Shown: one piece after another, positions 17,201 through 25,928 of the stretch
Numbering within the stretch: the stretch's first letter is position 1
How the letters are laid out: the number at the start of each line of letters is the position of its first letter
Assembly: GCA_900541035.1 (NCBI GenBank)
Contig: UQIN01000001.1
Location: forward strand, 1 to 64,000
Reading direction: 5' to 3'
Length of the DNA: 64,000 nucleotides
Source of the DNA: an uncultured Collinsella sp.
Lineage (GTDB): Bacteria > Actinomycetota > Coriobacteriia > Coriobacteriales > Coriobacteriaceae
Notes under the pieces: model-generated
Told to the model about the DNA's origin: nothing
Database searches by the model: none
The model's input: only the letters and a program-made list of their open reading frames with translations
Made by a program: the position numbers and the translations under genes

Positions 17201-17953
17201 GTAATCCTTGACCTTTTTGGCAAAGACATCGGGGGCCAAAACCTCGTCCTCAGAACCCTCGAGCCAGTTCCATGCGGCCTTTTCGCTCATGCCGAGCACG
17301 CTCTGCAGCACCTCGACGACGTCGTCCTCAAAGTAGCTGTAGGTGTCGCGGGCCTGGAGCCAGGACTCGCCGTTGATGCGCTCAAAGGCCTCGCGGAACT
17401 CCTGGGTCTTGCCCAGGGAATCGATGTAGTCCTCGAGCTTTGCAAGCTTGAGGTCCTCGCCGTAGAAGCCGCGCGCCTCGTAGAACATGCGCTCAAAGCC
17501 GCGAAGCAGCGCCGTGGGAGCCGTATCGCCCTGCTTCCACTGGCCCGCCTTGCTATCGATGTTAAAGAGGATGGCCTGCGTGGGCACCGAGCAGGCGCGC
17601 TCCATGGCAGCCGCGACCATGGGGTCGACGATCTTGCCGTCAAAGTAGCGGATGGCGCTCTTGCCGCCGATCTGGCGATTCTCGAGCAGGTAGCTCAGCA
17701 TCTTGAGGAAGTGCGATTTACCGGAACCGAAGAAACCACTGATCCACACGCCGATCTTGTCGGTGCGCGCATCGATGGCATCGCCGTAGGCCTTGAAGAA
17801 CGTGGCAAAGTGCCTCTGCAACTCGCGCGTCACCACGTACTCGTCAAGCTCCTGGCGGATGGACCCATCTTTTGAATCCTGGACCTTGACCACGCCGTTG
17901 ATGGAGCGGTTGATGTCTTTTGCAAAGAGGTCGCGAATGATCGTGTTGTCCAT
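14291..17953 (-). CDS. brxC: BrxC, large BREX P-loop ATPase
   Basis: A 1220-residue BrxC (PglY-like) ATPase. Walker A GFFGSGKSHFLKML lies near residue 72, and the sensor/Walker B region LLFMVDEVGQFI near residue 265. The middle and C-terminal parts are helical with heptad-rich segments (residues about 880-1120). The N-terminal opening MDNTIIRDLFAKDINRSING is characteristic of the family. BrxC is essential for BREX exclusion and is thought to be an AAA-like motor acting with BrxB, PglX and PglZ. The AAAGGAG site before ATG 17953 is strong. It is 78 bases from brxB and 66 from pglX, within a single operon. Length matches the family. Confidence 0.94.
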   Translation of the reverse strand: MDNTIIRDLFAKDINRSINGVVKVQDSKDGSIRQELDEYVVTRELQRHFATFFKAYGDAIDARTDKIGVWISGFFGSGKSHFLKMLSYLLENRQIGGKSAIRYFDGKIVDPMVAAAMERACSVPTQAILFNIDSKAGQWKQGDTAPTALLRGFERMFYEARGFYGEDLKLAKLEDYIDSLGKTQEFREAFERINGESWLQARDTYSYFEDDVVEVLQSVLGMSEKAAWNWLEGSEDEVLAPDVFAKKVKDYVDAQAAAHGGNFRLLFMVDEVGQFITNDQDPSLMLSLQTIVEELGAACGGRVWVMVTSQEAIDNLSLPVGNDFSKIQGRFNTRLSLSSSSVDEVIQRRVLEKTAPAADMLARVYEQDTAVLKNNFTFEGGSRSDLAGYANSKDFVASYPFVGYQFKLLPDVMTEVRKHGVKAKHMSTGERSMLSAFQESAQAIQHDQTGALVPFWRFFNTISKDLEHGIIQVVDRAVRAAEDAKGLEPYDVQVLKLLYLIRYIGYVKATVENISIFMIDGLDVDKRALKDRVKESLARLERENYVARQGDTYSFLTDEEQEIAQEIAHTPIDNAQVIESIKKRLFDSIYTARKLNRGANDFPFDRYVDGSIHGTSMGGMELYVATMASDLGRADDTELALASLGKAIVVLSDEADYWETLVNAAKIRKYAKTRNLQELQPSTRQIVESKMREAAYNEKEADTLLSEAVLHARCAVDSRMVEVRATKPAQVFEQVLAQLCDVVFEKADYIGAPVTSDSDIRSTLAGNVQVGLAGMDAGNARALKEVEDYLKVQHQRHLDTAMGDIQRQYQQRPFGWREVDIANVVAQLVVEQRAQVLFGGQTVQANDSRMVALLRKDADKAQVRLRMRMSDRLLRATGELMRDLFDLKTVPSNEDKLVAELKERLEDLREACLAIARDYYTGIKPAYPYPGENECERMRSEVADVLKDQSESEAFLTTFTKHEDRLLDAKEDFDKVVEFFESNQRTAFDHAKDFLSRTEGIEYASDDIPSAVENVAKVREILKDPKPYGRIKDLQPLMNPVEDDMKKLLGIRRNEFLCRIESDLQDLQAQAESQKGFVNQAKDAIADAGAKYESFKNRAHSAQSLNELSVAATNWGDWLSAAANEMYDAVDAARMRMDNERRTTEVTSTGEVVKKISNKAVASSAPTPAPVPQRKIKTVRRADLAKPSRLLSAEDVERYVDDLRSRLMQALAANDEIRIN

Positions 17954-18031
17954 GGGTGCTCCTTTGGGTTTGGGAACGTTATGGCAAAGGGTTGTTACCG
18001 GCGGCAGGGACTTGCCTGCGGGGAGCCGTGC

Positions 18032-18724
18032 TTACGAGATATCGATGGCGCGGTAGTAGTTATCGGCAGGCAGACGGTTAAAGAGTTGGAAAGAAGAGCC
18101 GTTGAAGCTGCCCGGATAGGCAGCGATCACAGGCACCTCATCAAAATCCGCAAGCATGCAGTGGAGAAGCGTGTGTATGCGAAAGAACGGGAAAACCTCG
18201 CCCGCGCCGGTGAGGAGAACGACGTCTCCAGGCGCGTGCGGCTCGGTCTGCTCAAGGATGTACGCGGCGACTTTCTCGGGCGAGGCGAACTTGGCCACGT
18301 CCTCGAGCACGCGCTGGGTACCGCGGCGCTCCTCTTGGTGCGGGATAGCCTTGAGGACACGGCGCTTTTCGAGAATTGCCAGCACGGCGTCGTAAAGGTT
18401 CACGACCTTGAGCGTGCACGGAAGCTTGTCGGCCTCGGCATCGCGTGAAAGGGTGTCAAATAATGCACGCGCCTCAAACTCCAGCGCGGGGTCATAGCAA
18501 AAAGTGTGGAAGCCGATCTCATTGCCTATGCCCTTGTTGGCCAAAAAGTCCTCGCTGCACAGGCGCTCGCGCAGAAGCTGCGCACGGCGCTCAAATTCCT
18601 GACAGGCGCGCTCGGAGCGGGCATGCGCCGCCACGACGCTCTTACGGGAATGGATGCCGATATTGGTGGTGAGATCGGTCGCCGGGGTGATAGCAGGTTC
18701 GGCGGCGCTGTTGACGGGAGCCAC
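18032..18724 (-). CDS. brxB: BrxB (DUF1788)
   Basis: A 230-residue BrxB. The DUF1788 body begins about residue 42 (ERRAQLLRERL), with the conserved NEIGFHTFCYDP, PGDVVLLTGAGEVFPFFRIHTLLH and VIAAYPGSFNGSSFQLF segments. These fit a small protein that acts with BrxC and PglZ in type 1 BREX; its biochemical role is not established. The start is a GTG one base past the brxA stop, implying translational coupling. The first ~40 residues are low complexity, so an internal start is possible, but no better ribosome site was found. Confidence 0.9.
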   Translation of the reverse strand: MAPVNSAAEPAITPATDLTTNIGIHSRKSVVAAHARSERACQEFERRAQLLRERLCSEDFLANKGIGNEIGFHTFCYDPALEFEARALFDTLSRDAEADKLPCTLKVVNLYDAVLAILEKRRVLKAIPHQEERRGTQRVLEDVAKFASPEKVAAYILEQTEPHAPGDVVLLTGAGEVFPFFRIHTLLHCMLADFDEVPVIAAYPGSFNGSSFQLFNRLPADNYYRAIDIS

Positions 18725-18725
18725 G

Positions 18726-19376
18726 CTACATCACCGCCCTGCCGGTAAGGGCCGCGATAAGCGACTGCTCGCCCAGCTGAACCAAGGCTCGCTCGACATC
18801 GGAATCGAGGAAGAGTGGTGACAGGCGCTCGGACTCCGGGCCCTGGCCCTCGCCGATAAGGCCGGCATGGCGGAGCGTCTGGCGGAGCGAGCCCTTAATG
18901 CGCTTGACCGTGGCCTCAGTCCAGCGGGCCGCGTCCGGATACTCCGTGGTAAAGCGTGTCATAAAGGCGTTGAGGTCAACCGCCGTAAAGGCATAATCGA
19001 AGTTTTGTAGGCGCTCCCCTATCTCGACGAGCACGAGCTCGCGCACGATATCGTAGCGGCAGATCATGCTGTAGAAGATGGCCTGGTCCGCCTGCGTGGG
19101 AGTGCCGGATGCCATGAGCCTGGTTAGGGATGACGCAGCCTCGACGGCGGTTTTGGGGTCGATGCCGCGCGCGGCGCATACGGCGTCCGTGGGCACCATG
19201 GCGTCAAGGCGGCGAAGGCACACGGTTGCGCGGTTGGCGACCATGCGCTCCGTGGGATATTGAAAGAGGTTCTCGCTCTTTACGCGTACAATGACCTGCT
19301 CGTCGCTTGCGCCCTGCATACGAAGGGCAGCGACGATGCGCATCTCATGCGGGAGGAATTGCTCGCGGGTGAGCAC
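18726..19376 (-). CDS. brxA: BrxA (DUF1819), possibly phase variable
   Basis: A 216-residue BrxA, first gene of the BREX operon. The DUF1819 pattern is clear: FLPHEMRIVAALRMQGASDE, then SENLFQYPTERM and a run of helices. BrxA is a small DNA-binding helical protein of type 1 BREX. The start given (GTG, 19374-19376) is simply the first in-frame start after an upstream stop. It sits against a ten-G tract with no normally spaced ribosome site. A better start, GTG 19408-19410 with GGAG eight bases before it, is one base out of frame; with 9 or 12 Gs it would add 11 residues. In the state shown, that upstream frame ends at TGA after 21 codons. Translation of brxA is therefore probably low or off here. 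Confidence 0.85.
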   Translation of the reverse strand: MLTREQFLPHEMRIVAALRMQGASDEQVIVRVKSENLFQYPTERMVANRATVCLRRLDAMVPTDAVCAARGIDPKTAVEAASSLTRLMASGTPTQADQAIFYSMICRYDIVRELVLVEIGERLQNFDYAFTAVDLNAFMTRFTTEYPDAARWTEATVKRIKGSLRQTLRHAGLIGEGQGPESERLSPLFLDSDVERALVQLGEQSLIAALTGRAVM

Positions 19377-19385
19377 CCCCCCCCC
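19376..19385. repeat. Homopolymeric tract of ten C (ten G on the coding strand) at the brxA start
   Basis: Ten consecutive C on the + strand read as ten G in brxA, just before or within its 5' coding end. Tracts of this length slip during replication and are a classic basis of phase variation. The tract lies between the well-spaced upstream GTG start and the conserved BrxA sequence. Sequencing error in homopolymers is the main alternative. Confidence 0.75.
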
Positions 19386-19395
19386 GAACGCTTTT

Positions 19396-19422
19396 TGTGG
19401 TTATATCCACAGTACACGCTCC
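19396..19422 (-). promoter_or_regulatory. Alternative brxA start with ribosome site and small palindrome
   Basis: On the minus strand GGAG (19419-19422) stands eight bases before GTG (19408-19410), a near-ideal initiation site. The inverted repeat TGTGG-N6-CCACA (19396-19411) overlaps it and could act as an operator or RNA hairpin. The frame opened here reaches TGA after 21 codons with ten Gs in the tract, and enters brxA with nine. Confidence 0.55.
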
Positions 19423-19677
19423 AAGGGTGTCAAAGGCTGTCACAAGTGCGCCGCAACCCGGCAGGCAGGCGCGGCGCACATGACAATAATCATACCTGTT
19501 GGTAAAAAAGTTACCACGCCCAGAGTGTCAAATGTTGAGCAACAAAATTTAATCCGGTTAACGGTCATTTTCGCAGCTTAGAAACTTTAACGAGGTCGCC
19601 CCAAATCACACTTGCCAGACAACCGCGCTTACGAATGCAGGCACGCACACGCCCAACGCCACCCTCCGCTATATTCA
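19423..19677. other. Intergenic region upstream of the BREX operon
   Basis: This AT-richer gap between brxA and the antitoxin-like gene should hold the BREX promoter on the minus strand. A near-repeat of TGTCAAA (as TGTCAAAGG near 19429 and TGTCAAATG near 19528) is visible on the + strand. I could not define -35/-10 boxes with confidence. Confidence 0.3.
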
Positions 19678-19705
19678 ACATAGAGTTATACATATGCTTC
19701 TATGT
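19678..19705. promoter_or_regulatory. Operator-like inverted repeat upstream of the antitoxin-like gene
   Basis: ACATAGA (19678-19684) and TCTATGT (19699-19705) are exact reverse complements with a 14-base AT-rich spacer. The site lies immediately before the AAGGA ribosome site of the gene at 19718, the usual position of an autoregulatory antitoxin operator. Confidence 0.5.
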
Positions 19706-19717
19706 AAGGAGTTTCGT

Positions 19718-19891
19718 ATGCCTGTCGTAAAGCCTATTTCTGATCAGACGCGCGCACTAACTACCATTCAGGAACGCGAAGATCACATTCAACGTGCCAT
19801 CGCTCATGGTCACGAAGACCTCACCAACGGTCGTGTGCGCCCCTGGAAACAAGCGAAGGCCGAGGCGGATCGGATGCTAGCCTCGAGATAA
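19718..19891 (+). CDS. Small antitoxin-like protein (57 aa), no toxin partner
   Basis: ATG 19718 has AAGGA seven bases upstream and follows a perfect inverted repeat. The 57-residue product (MPVVKPISDQTRAL start, AEADRMLASR end) resembles type II antitoxins of the Phd/YefM or RelB kind in length, the N-terminal PVVKPISD motif and the charged C-terminus. No toxin-sized frame follows on the same strand; the next gene is serC, 130 bases on. It may be an orphan antitoxin or a small regulator. Its position upstream of and divergent from the BREX operon leaves open a role in controlling it. Confidence 0.5.
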   Translation: MPVVKPISDQTRALTTIQEREDHIQRAIAHGHEDLTNGRVRPWKQAKAEADRMLASR

Positions 19892-20021
19892 GCCCTCCCC
19901 CATGTAACCATCCTGTAAATCATAGCGGCGCACTCGAGTTTTACCGTGATGCGGTCGCGCCTGGCGCTCCACTGTGCTAAAGTATCCCGAACGTTCAAAC
20001 GACTACGAGGGGAACTAGAAG

Positions 20022-21146
<1,125 letters not shown>

Positions 21147-21218
21147 CCCGCAACGCGCGGGCCGACCAGCCACCTCAGACCACCCTGTTTAGATCAAAAC
21201 CTGCTAAGGAGTTTTTCC

Positions 21219-22382
21219 ATGCGCAAGATTAAGACTATCGACGACATCACTAAAGACGGCAAAGTCGAGTTTGGCGAGGGCTACGAATTTGTAAGCACCG
21301 CCGAGGAGGCCGACGCGATCCTGATGCGCTCGACCGACCTGCACGGCTACGAGCTGCCCGAGGGCATCCGCGCCATCGCCCGCTGCGGCGCCGGCGTCAA
21401 CAACATCCCCGTCGAAGAGTACGCCAAGAAGGGCGTCGTCGTCTTTAACTCCCCCGGCGCCAACAGCAACGCCGTCAAGGAGCTCGTCCTGGGCATGCTG
21501 GTACTTTCGAGCCGTGGCGTGGTGCAGTCGATGAACTGGGTCCGCGACAACGCCGACGACCCCGAGATTCAGGTCGATGCCGAGAAGGCCAAGAAGGCCT
21601 TTGTGGGCCGCGAGCTCAAGGGCAAGCGCATCGGCGTCATCGGCCTGGGCAACGTGGGCTCCAAGGTCGCCAACGCCTGCGTCGATCTGGGCATGGACGT
21701 CTACGGCTACGACCCGTTCATTTCCGTCGAGCACGCGTGGGTGCTGAGCCGCGAGGTGCAGCGCGTGGGCACGCTCGAGGATCTGTGCCGCGGCTGCGAC
21801 TACCTCACCGTGCACGTGCCAAGCAAGGCAGACACCATCGGCATGATCAGCACCGAGCAGATTAACCTGCTGGCACCCGACGCCGTGCTCATCAACTACG
21901 CGCGCGAAACCATCATTGACGAGGACGCCGTCGACGCTGCCCTGCGCGAGGGCAAGCTGAGCTGGTTTAGCTGCGACTTCGCCACGCCCAAGACCGTCAA
22001 GATGCCCAACACGTTTATCACCACGCACTCGGGCGCCGGCACCGGCGAAGCCGAGGCCAACTGCGCCGATATGGCCATCAGCGAGCTCAAGGATTACCTG
22101 GAGAACGGCAACATCGCGCACAGCGTCAACTACCCCGCCTGCAGCATGGGCAAGGCGCGCGCCGCAAGCCGCATCGCCTGCCTGCACGCCAACGTGCCCA
22201 ACATGATCGGCCAGATCACGGCCATTCTCGCCAAGGACAACGCCAACGTGCAGCGTATGACCAACGAGTCCGCTGGCGAGAACGCCTACACCATGTTCGA
22301 CACCGACGAGCACCTGGACAGCAGCACGATCGAGGCGCTCAAGCAGATTCCGTCGATGTATCGCGTGCGCGTGATCAAATAG
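21219..22382 (+). CDS. serA: D-3-phosphoglycerate dehydrogenase, ACT-domain type
   Basis: A 387-residue NAD-dependent 2-hydroxyacid dehydrogenase. The Rossmann motif GVIGLGNVGSKVAN lies near residue 141, with catalytic Arg in INYARETIID near residue 229 and the Glu and His in the following segment. Residues about 315-387 form an ACT domain (MIGQITAILAKDNANV) suited to serine feedback inhibition. It oxidises 3-phosphoglycerate as the committed step of serine synthesis. Ribosome site AAGGAG is present. It forms a unit with serC and ends before a strong hairpin. Confidence 0.94.
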   Translation: MRKIKTIDDITKDGKVEFGEGYEFVSTAEEADAILMRSTDLHGYELPEGIRAIARCGAGVNNIPVEEYAKKGVVVFNSPGANSNAVKELVLGMLVLSSRGVVQSMNWVRDNADDPEIQVDAEKAKKAFVGRELKGKRIGVIGLGNVGSKVANACVDLGMDVYGYDPFISVEHAWVLSREVQRVGTLEDLCRGCDYLTVHVPSKADTIGMISTEQINLLAPDAVLINYARETIIDEDAVDAALREGKLSWFSCDFATPKTVKMPNTFITTHSGAGTGEAEANCADMAISELKDYLENGNIAHSVNYPACSMGKARAASRIACLHANVPNMIGQITAILAKDNANVQRMTNESAGENAYTMFDTDEHLDSSTIEALKQIPSMYRVRVIK

Positions 22383-22419
22383 CGCCGGCGCCAAGCCTGC
22401 CAGGAAGGCCATGAAGCCC

Positions 22420-22454
22420 ATTCGGCCCCCGTTTTCACGAAACGGGGGCCGAAT
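22420..22454 (+). terminator. Terminator-like hairpin after serA
   Basis: A perfect 15-base stem (ATTCGGCCCCCGTTT with its complement) around the loop TCACG lies 38 bases after the serA stop. There is only a weak T tail. It may serve both strands. Confidence 0.7.
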
Positions 22455-22730
22455 TCGTTGCTCCGGCTGGTTTTAAAATGCTACCCAGAATAAGTTTTTT
22501 CGGATAATCGATAGTCATGCCCAAATCACTGAGCACACCTGCTTTGATAAACAGCTTTATCAGGGGCTTTAGTAGGTAAAAATCGATCTCTATATATCAC
22601 ATTCAAGTTGACTGTCGATTTTCCGAAACAACTTGTTTTGGATAGCATTTTTAAAGCCCTTCCAAGGCGAAACTGAAGCCTTTTTCGCGACCAAAACTCT
22701 AGTTCACGCGACCGTTTTCCACCCGCGCGA
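22455..22730. other. AT-rich spacer between convergent genes
   Basis: About 276 bases lower in GC than the surroundings. I see no convincing gene, repeat or RNA. It follows the serA hairpin and precedes the 3' end of the minus-strand nuclease-like gene, so it may be the edge of an acquired segment. Confidence 0.3.
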
Positions 22731-23780
22731 CTACATTTCCGCCCAATTGATAAAAATCTCCTCACGAAGCCGCCGTTCGAGCTCCTGCTGCCGCGGTGTC
22801 TTGTCTTTCAGCGGCACATCGAGATAGGACATGATGAGCTCCATCACCACGCGGAAGGCATCGGAGTCGGCTAGCTGACCATAGGTCATCAGAACGACGG
22901 GATATCCCATGGCTTGCAAGGCCGTCGTTCGATCGGAGTCCGAAATCTTGGATTCAATGGATCCGTGAATGGCTTTACCTTGGCATTCAACCAGGCACTC
23001 TCGGCTGCCGTCCTTATTTGCCAGCAGGATATCGGCATAGCGCCTATCAAGCCCCGAAATCAGACGGGCACTGCGCGTCATACGAATCTCAACGTTATTG
23101 GTAAGGCGCAGCCCTTCGCCGCCGCGCAACCTCGTAAGGCCAAACAGCATCGAAGCCTGGACCTCAAGCGGCGATGCCGCCACCCCCGTAATGCATTTCG
23201 CGGCACGTGTGAACGATTTAGCACCACGGAGCCCCGGGATCTTATCGACGTACTCTGTAAGTTCAGAGAACTCGATCAAGGGCGGTCGTTTCCACAGGTC
23301 CGTTGGATTCCCCGAGACATCCTTTACATTTTCCCAACCCAACCGTGCGTCACCCCACTGGCCCCCATATGCCTGCACAAGTGCCGACTTTACCTGAGGC
23401 GCGATCTTGCACACGGCAAAGGTGCCGCACATCTCATACATGCACATGATCAGACGCTCGTTTGAGACCGAGGAAGCCAGGGTCAGCAGGGAAAAGAGTG
23501 GGGACGCAACATCGAGGCCAAACTCTGTCTGCCGCACGGAATCAAACGGCCTCTCCCCGTTCCAAACATGCCTGACAATGCGATCGCCCTTACGCCCGCA
23601 GCCGCCCTGCGCCAAAACGTGTAACGGGGTGCCCAGGAAATGCACGACGAGCGGATGCTCGCAAAGGCGCTCCCTGCGCGGATCGTCCGCAGAATCGGGC
23701 AGGTCCGGCATTATCGCCAAAACCTGTGGAGGTATCCGGTGATACCGAAAGGCAGATATGTCGCACAGCATGTCGTCCAT
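22731..23780 (-). CDS. AbiEi/DUF559-like protein with a restriction-endonuclease-type C-terminus
   Basis: I chose ATG 23780 (about 349 residues, MDDMLCDISAFRYHRIPPQ); the frame stays open further upstream but runs into the divergent gene's leader. The N-terminal half contains HFLGTPLHVLA and CMYEMCGTFAVC segments. The C-terminal half has RYADILLANKDGSRECLVECQGKA, where D..., E and Q-x-K are spaced as in PD-(D/E)xK or Vsr-like folds. FRVVMELIMSYL follows. The order of motifs matches the gene at 32032, so the two look like divergent paralogues. Similar proteins are annotated as AbiEi-type antitoxins or DUF559 proteins; no AbiEii partner is adjacent. Role unknown, possibly defence. Confidence 0.6.
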   Translation of the reverse strand: MDDMLCDISAFRYHRIPPQVLAIMPDLPDSADDPRRERLCEHPLVVHFLGTPLHVLAQGGCGRKGDRIVRHVWNGERPFDSVRQTEFGLDVASPLFSLLTLASSVSNERLIMCMYEMCGTFAVCKIAPQVKSALVQAYGGQWGDARLGWENVKDVSGNPTDLWKRPPLIEFSELTEYVDKIPGLRGAKSFTRAAKCITGVAASPLEVQASMLFGLTRLRGGEGLRLTNNVEIRMTRSARLISGLDRRYADILLANKDGSRECLVECQGKAIHGSIESKISDSDRTTALQAMGYPVVLMTYGQLADSDAFRVVMELIMSYLDVPLKDKTPRQQELERRLREEIFINWAEM

Positions 23781-23890
23781 AAAGGCTACGTACCCACCGC
23801 GCCGTTTGTAAACCCGCTTGGACGGCAAACGCGCTGGCTCGGCCTGCGAACGGTAAATGCTGCTGCGCGCGCGTCGCGAATCTCTCAGGA

Positions 23891-23925
23891 GGCTTACAAT
23901 CGGTTTGGAAAGCAAACTGATTGTG
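23891..23925 (+). promoter_or_regulatory. 15-pair hairpin in the leader of the M20 peptidase gene
   Basis: CTTACAATCGGTTTG pairs over all 15 positions (two G-U) with CAAACTGATTGTGAG around a GAAAG loop. The 3' arm overlaps the GAGG ribosome site of the ATG at 23935, so folding would hide it. It could be a translational control element or a binding site for a regulator. Confidence 0.5.
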
Positions 23926-23934
23926 AGGTTACAT

Positions 23935-25155
23935 ATGGTTGATGAGGACTTTGCCTGGCGGCTTGCGCAGGAGCTTTTGCGGATCGACAGCTCAGACCCG
24001 GGCGCGTATGAGGATGAAATTGAGCGGTATATCAAAGCGCTGGTTGAGGCTCAGCTGGAGCGGTTGAGTCGTCCGGTACTCCATGCCGTGCAGGTTGAGG
24101 AACTCGAGGTGCTGCCCGGGCGCCGCAACCTTATAGTCACCGTGCCGGGCCAAAGCGACGAGCCGCGGCTGGTCTATATCTGCCACATGGATACCGTCAC
24201 CTTGGGCGATGGCTGGGACGCAGACATCGCACCGCTTGGGGCAGTTGTGCGCGACGATAAACTCTATGGCCGCGGCGCCTGCGATATGAAAGGTGGCCTG
24301 GCCTGCGCCATTGCCGCACTGGTCCATACGCTCGAGCGCGCGACGGCAAGCGGCGAGCTGCCCCGACGTGGCTTTTCGCTCATATGCTCGGTCGACGAGG
24401 AAGACTTTATGCGCGGCTCCGAGGCGGCCATTGATGCCGGCTGGGTCGGTTCGCGCGAATGGGTGCTGGATACCGAACCCACCGACGGACAGATTCAGGT
24501 GGCGCACAAGGGGCGCACGTGGTTCGAGATTGAAATGGCTGGCGTGACGGCGCATGCGAGCCAGCCCTGGAAGGGCGCGGATGCCGTCGCCGCCATGGCC
24601 GAGGTCGTCTGCACGTTACGCCGCGCGTTCATGGCGCTGCCCGTACACGATGAGCTGGGGCCATCGACCATCACGTTTGGACAGATAGAGGGCGGCTATC
24701 GCCCCTATGTCGTGCCCGACCACGCCAAGGTCTGGGTCGACATGCGCCTGACACCGCCGACCGACACGACCGCCGCGATCAACATGGTCGAGCAGGCCAT
24801 TGCCGCCGCCGAGGACGCCGTTCCCGGTTGCCATGGCAGCTACACCGTGACGGGCGACCGACCCGCCATCGAGCGCGACCCGAGCTCTCCCCTTCTAGCA
24901 GCGCTCAAGCGTGCCGCCGATGGCGTGACGGACGCGGACACGACCGTCGGCTTCTTTACCGGCTACACCGATAACGCCGTCATTGCAGGCAAGACAGGCA
25001 ACCGCAATTGTATGAGCTACGGCCCCGGCTCGTTGGCGCTCGCACACAAGCCCGACGAGTATGTGCCCCATGCCGATATCGTTCGCTGCCAAAACGTGCT
25101 CATCGCGCTTGCCGATAACACGCTCTGGGACGCAAGCGGCCAAGTTGGGGCATAA
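23935..25155 (+). CDS. M20-family metallopeptidase (DapE/ArgE-like)
   Basis: A 406-residue cytosolic di-zinc hydrolase. Metal and catalytic motifs are in order: YICHMDTV near residue 84, GRGACDMKGG near residue 115 and SVDEED near residue 150. The dimerisation domain (KGRTWFEIEMAGVTAHASQPWKG) follows, then a C-terminal His region (GPGSLALAHKPDE). The family removes acyl groups or cleaves dipeptides, for example N-succinyl-diaminopimelate, acetylornithine or carboxypeptidase substrates; which one cannot be decided. Start ATG 23935 follows GAGG and sits after the hairpin. The next gene is 39 bases on. Confidence 0.88.
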   Translation: MVDEDFAWRLAQELLRIDSSDPGAYEDEIERYIKALVEAQLERLSRPVLHAVQVEELEVLPGRRNLIVTVPGQSDEPRLVYICHMDTVTLGDGWDADIAPLGAVVRDDKLYGRGACDMKGGLACAIAALVHTLERATASGELPRRGFSLICSVDEEDFMRGSEAAIDAGWVGSREWVLDTEPTDGQIQVAHKGRTWFEIEMAGVTAHASQPWKGADAVAAMAEVVCTLRRAFMALPVHDELGPSTITFGQIEGGYRPYVVPDHAKVWVDMRLTPPTDTTAAINMVEQAIAAAEDAVPGCHGSYTVTGDRPAIERDPSSPLLAALKRAADGVTDADTTVGFFTGYTDNAVIAGKTGNRNCMSYGPGSLALAHKPDEYVPHADIVRCQNVLIALADNTLWDASGQVGA

Positions 25156-25194
25156 TAAGCCGCGAACAAACCGACTCGCGCGTTAGGACCGCCC

Positions 25195-25884
25195 ATGAAA
25201 GCACTTCCGTTTCCCTGCATCCGCCCGGCTCAGGACCGCGTGCTCGAGGCGCTGCCTGCAATGGGCAGCATCCTGAGCGGCAACGATGCTCTGCGCGGAG
25301 CCCTTGCCGATGGCCTGATGCTCAAGGACCCGGGTGCGGCGTATTACGTGTACGAATGCTCGGGGGAGCCAGGTCGCGTGACGGGCGTCGTGGCGATTTG
25401 CCCGGTTAACGTACTGACGGGTAGCGACGAGGCTGCCGCCGAGAGCGTCGACGCACTCGCCGCCGCGCGCGCGATCGCCGAGCTTAAGGTGCAGCCCCGC
25501 CCTGTAACACTCGCCTACGAAGCCTCGCCCGTCATGGATATCATCCTTGGCGCCGCCAAAGAAGGAGCGTCGCTTTATGCCGTCACCGACCCCGCCGGCA
25601 TTACGCATCGCGTGTGGGAGGTCAAACGCGAGGACGCTGTTGCCGCCATCCGCGCCATGCTCGATCAGGCGCCGGAGCCGACGCCGGCAGACGCTGCCTA
25701 CGCCGCCGCGCTGGCAGGGGCGGCACAGCTCCTGACAGACGAGGCCCTCGCAGCCGGCACCTATACGGGCAAAGAGCCCTTCAACTTTGCCATTGCCGCG
25801 TTGTTCCCCGCCGTGCAGGTCGCCGGCGGCGCACCGCAGGTTCCAACGGGTCTGCTCACCCACCAGATCGCACGGTGGTTCTAG
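25195..25884 (+). CDS. Short DUF1015-related protein
   Basis: A 229-residue protein resembling the N-terminal half of DUF1015 proteins (RPAQDRVLEALP, AAYYVYECSGEPGRVTGVVAI, PVNVLTG). Full family members are about 400 residues, so this is a half-length or degenerate form. The rest is Ala-rich, with ITHRVWEVKREDAV in the middle and a C-terminal KEPFNFAIAALFPAV segment. No function is established for the family. It follows the peptidase by 39 bases with a modest AGGA ribosome site, so the two are probably co-transcribed, ending at the hairpin at 25929. Confidence 0.65.
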   Translation: MKALPFPCIRPAQDRVLEALPAMGSILSGNDALRGALADGLMLKDPGAAYYVYECSGEPGRVTGVVAICPVNVLTGSDEAAAESVDALAAARAIAELKVQPRPVTLAYEASPVMDIILGAAKEGASLYAVTDPAGITHRVWEVKREDAVAAIRAMLDQAPEPTPADAAYAAALAGAAQLLTDEALAAGTYTGKEPFNFAIAALFPAVQVAGGAPQVPTGLLTHQIARWF

Positions 25885-25928
25885 CCGGGCGTAAACGCTT
25901 AGCACAAAGACTCGGCAGCTCAACAAAC

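Noticed and set aside
21204..22421. 405-codon minus-strand frame opposite serA
   Set aside because: Antisense shadow; serA has complete catalytic and ACT-domain sequence.
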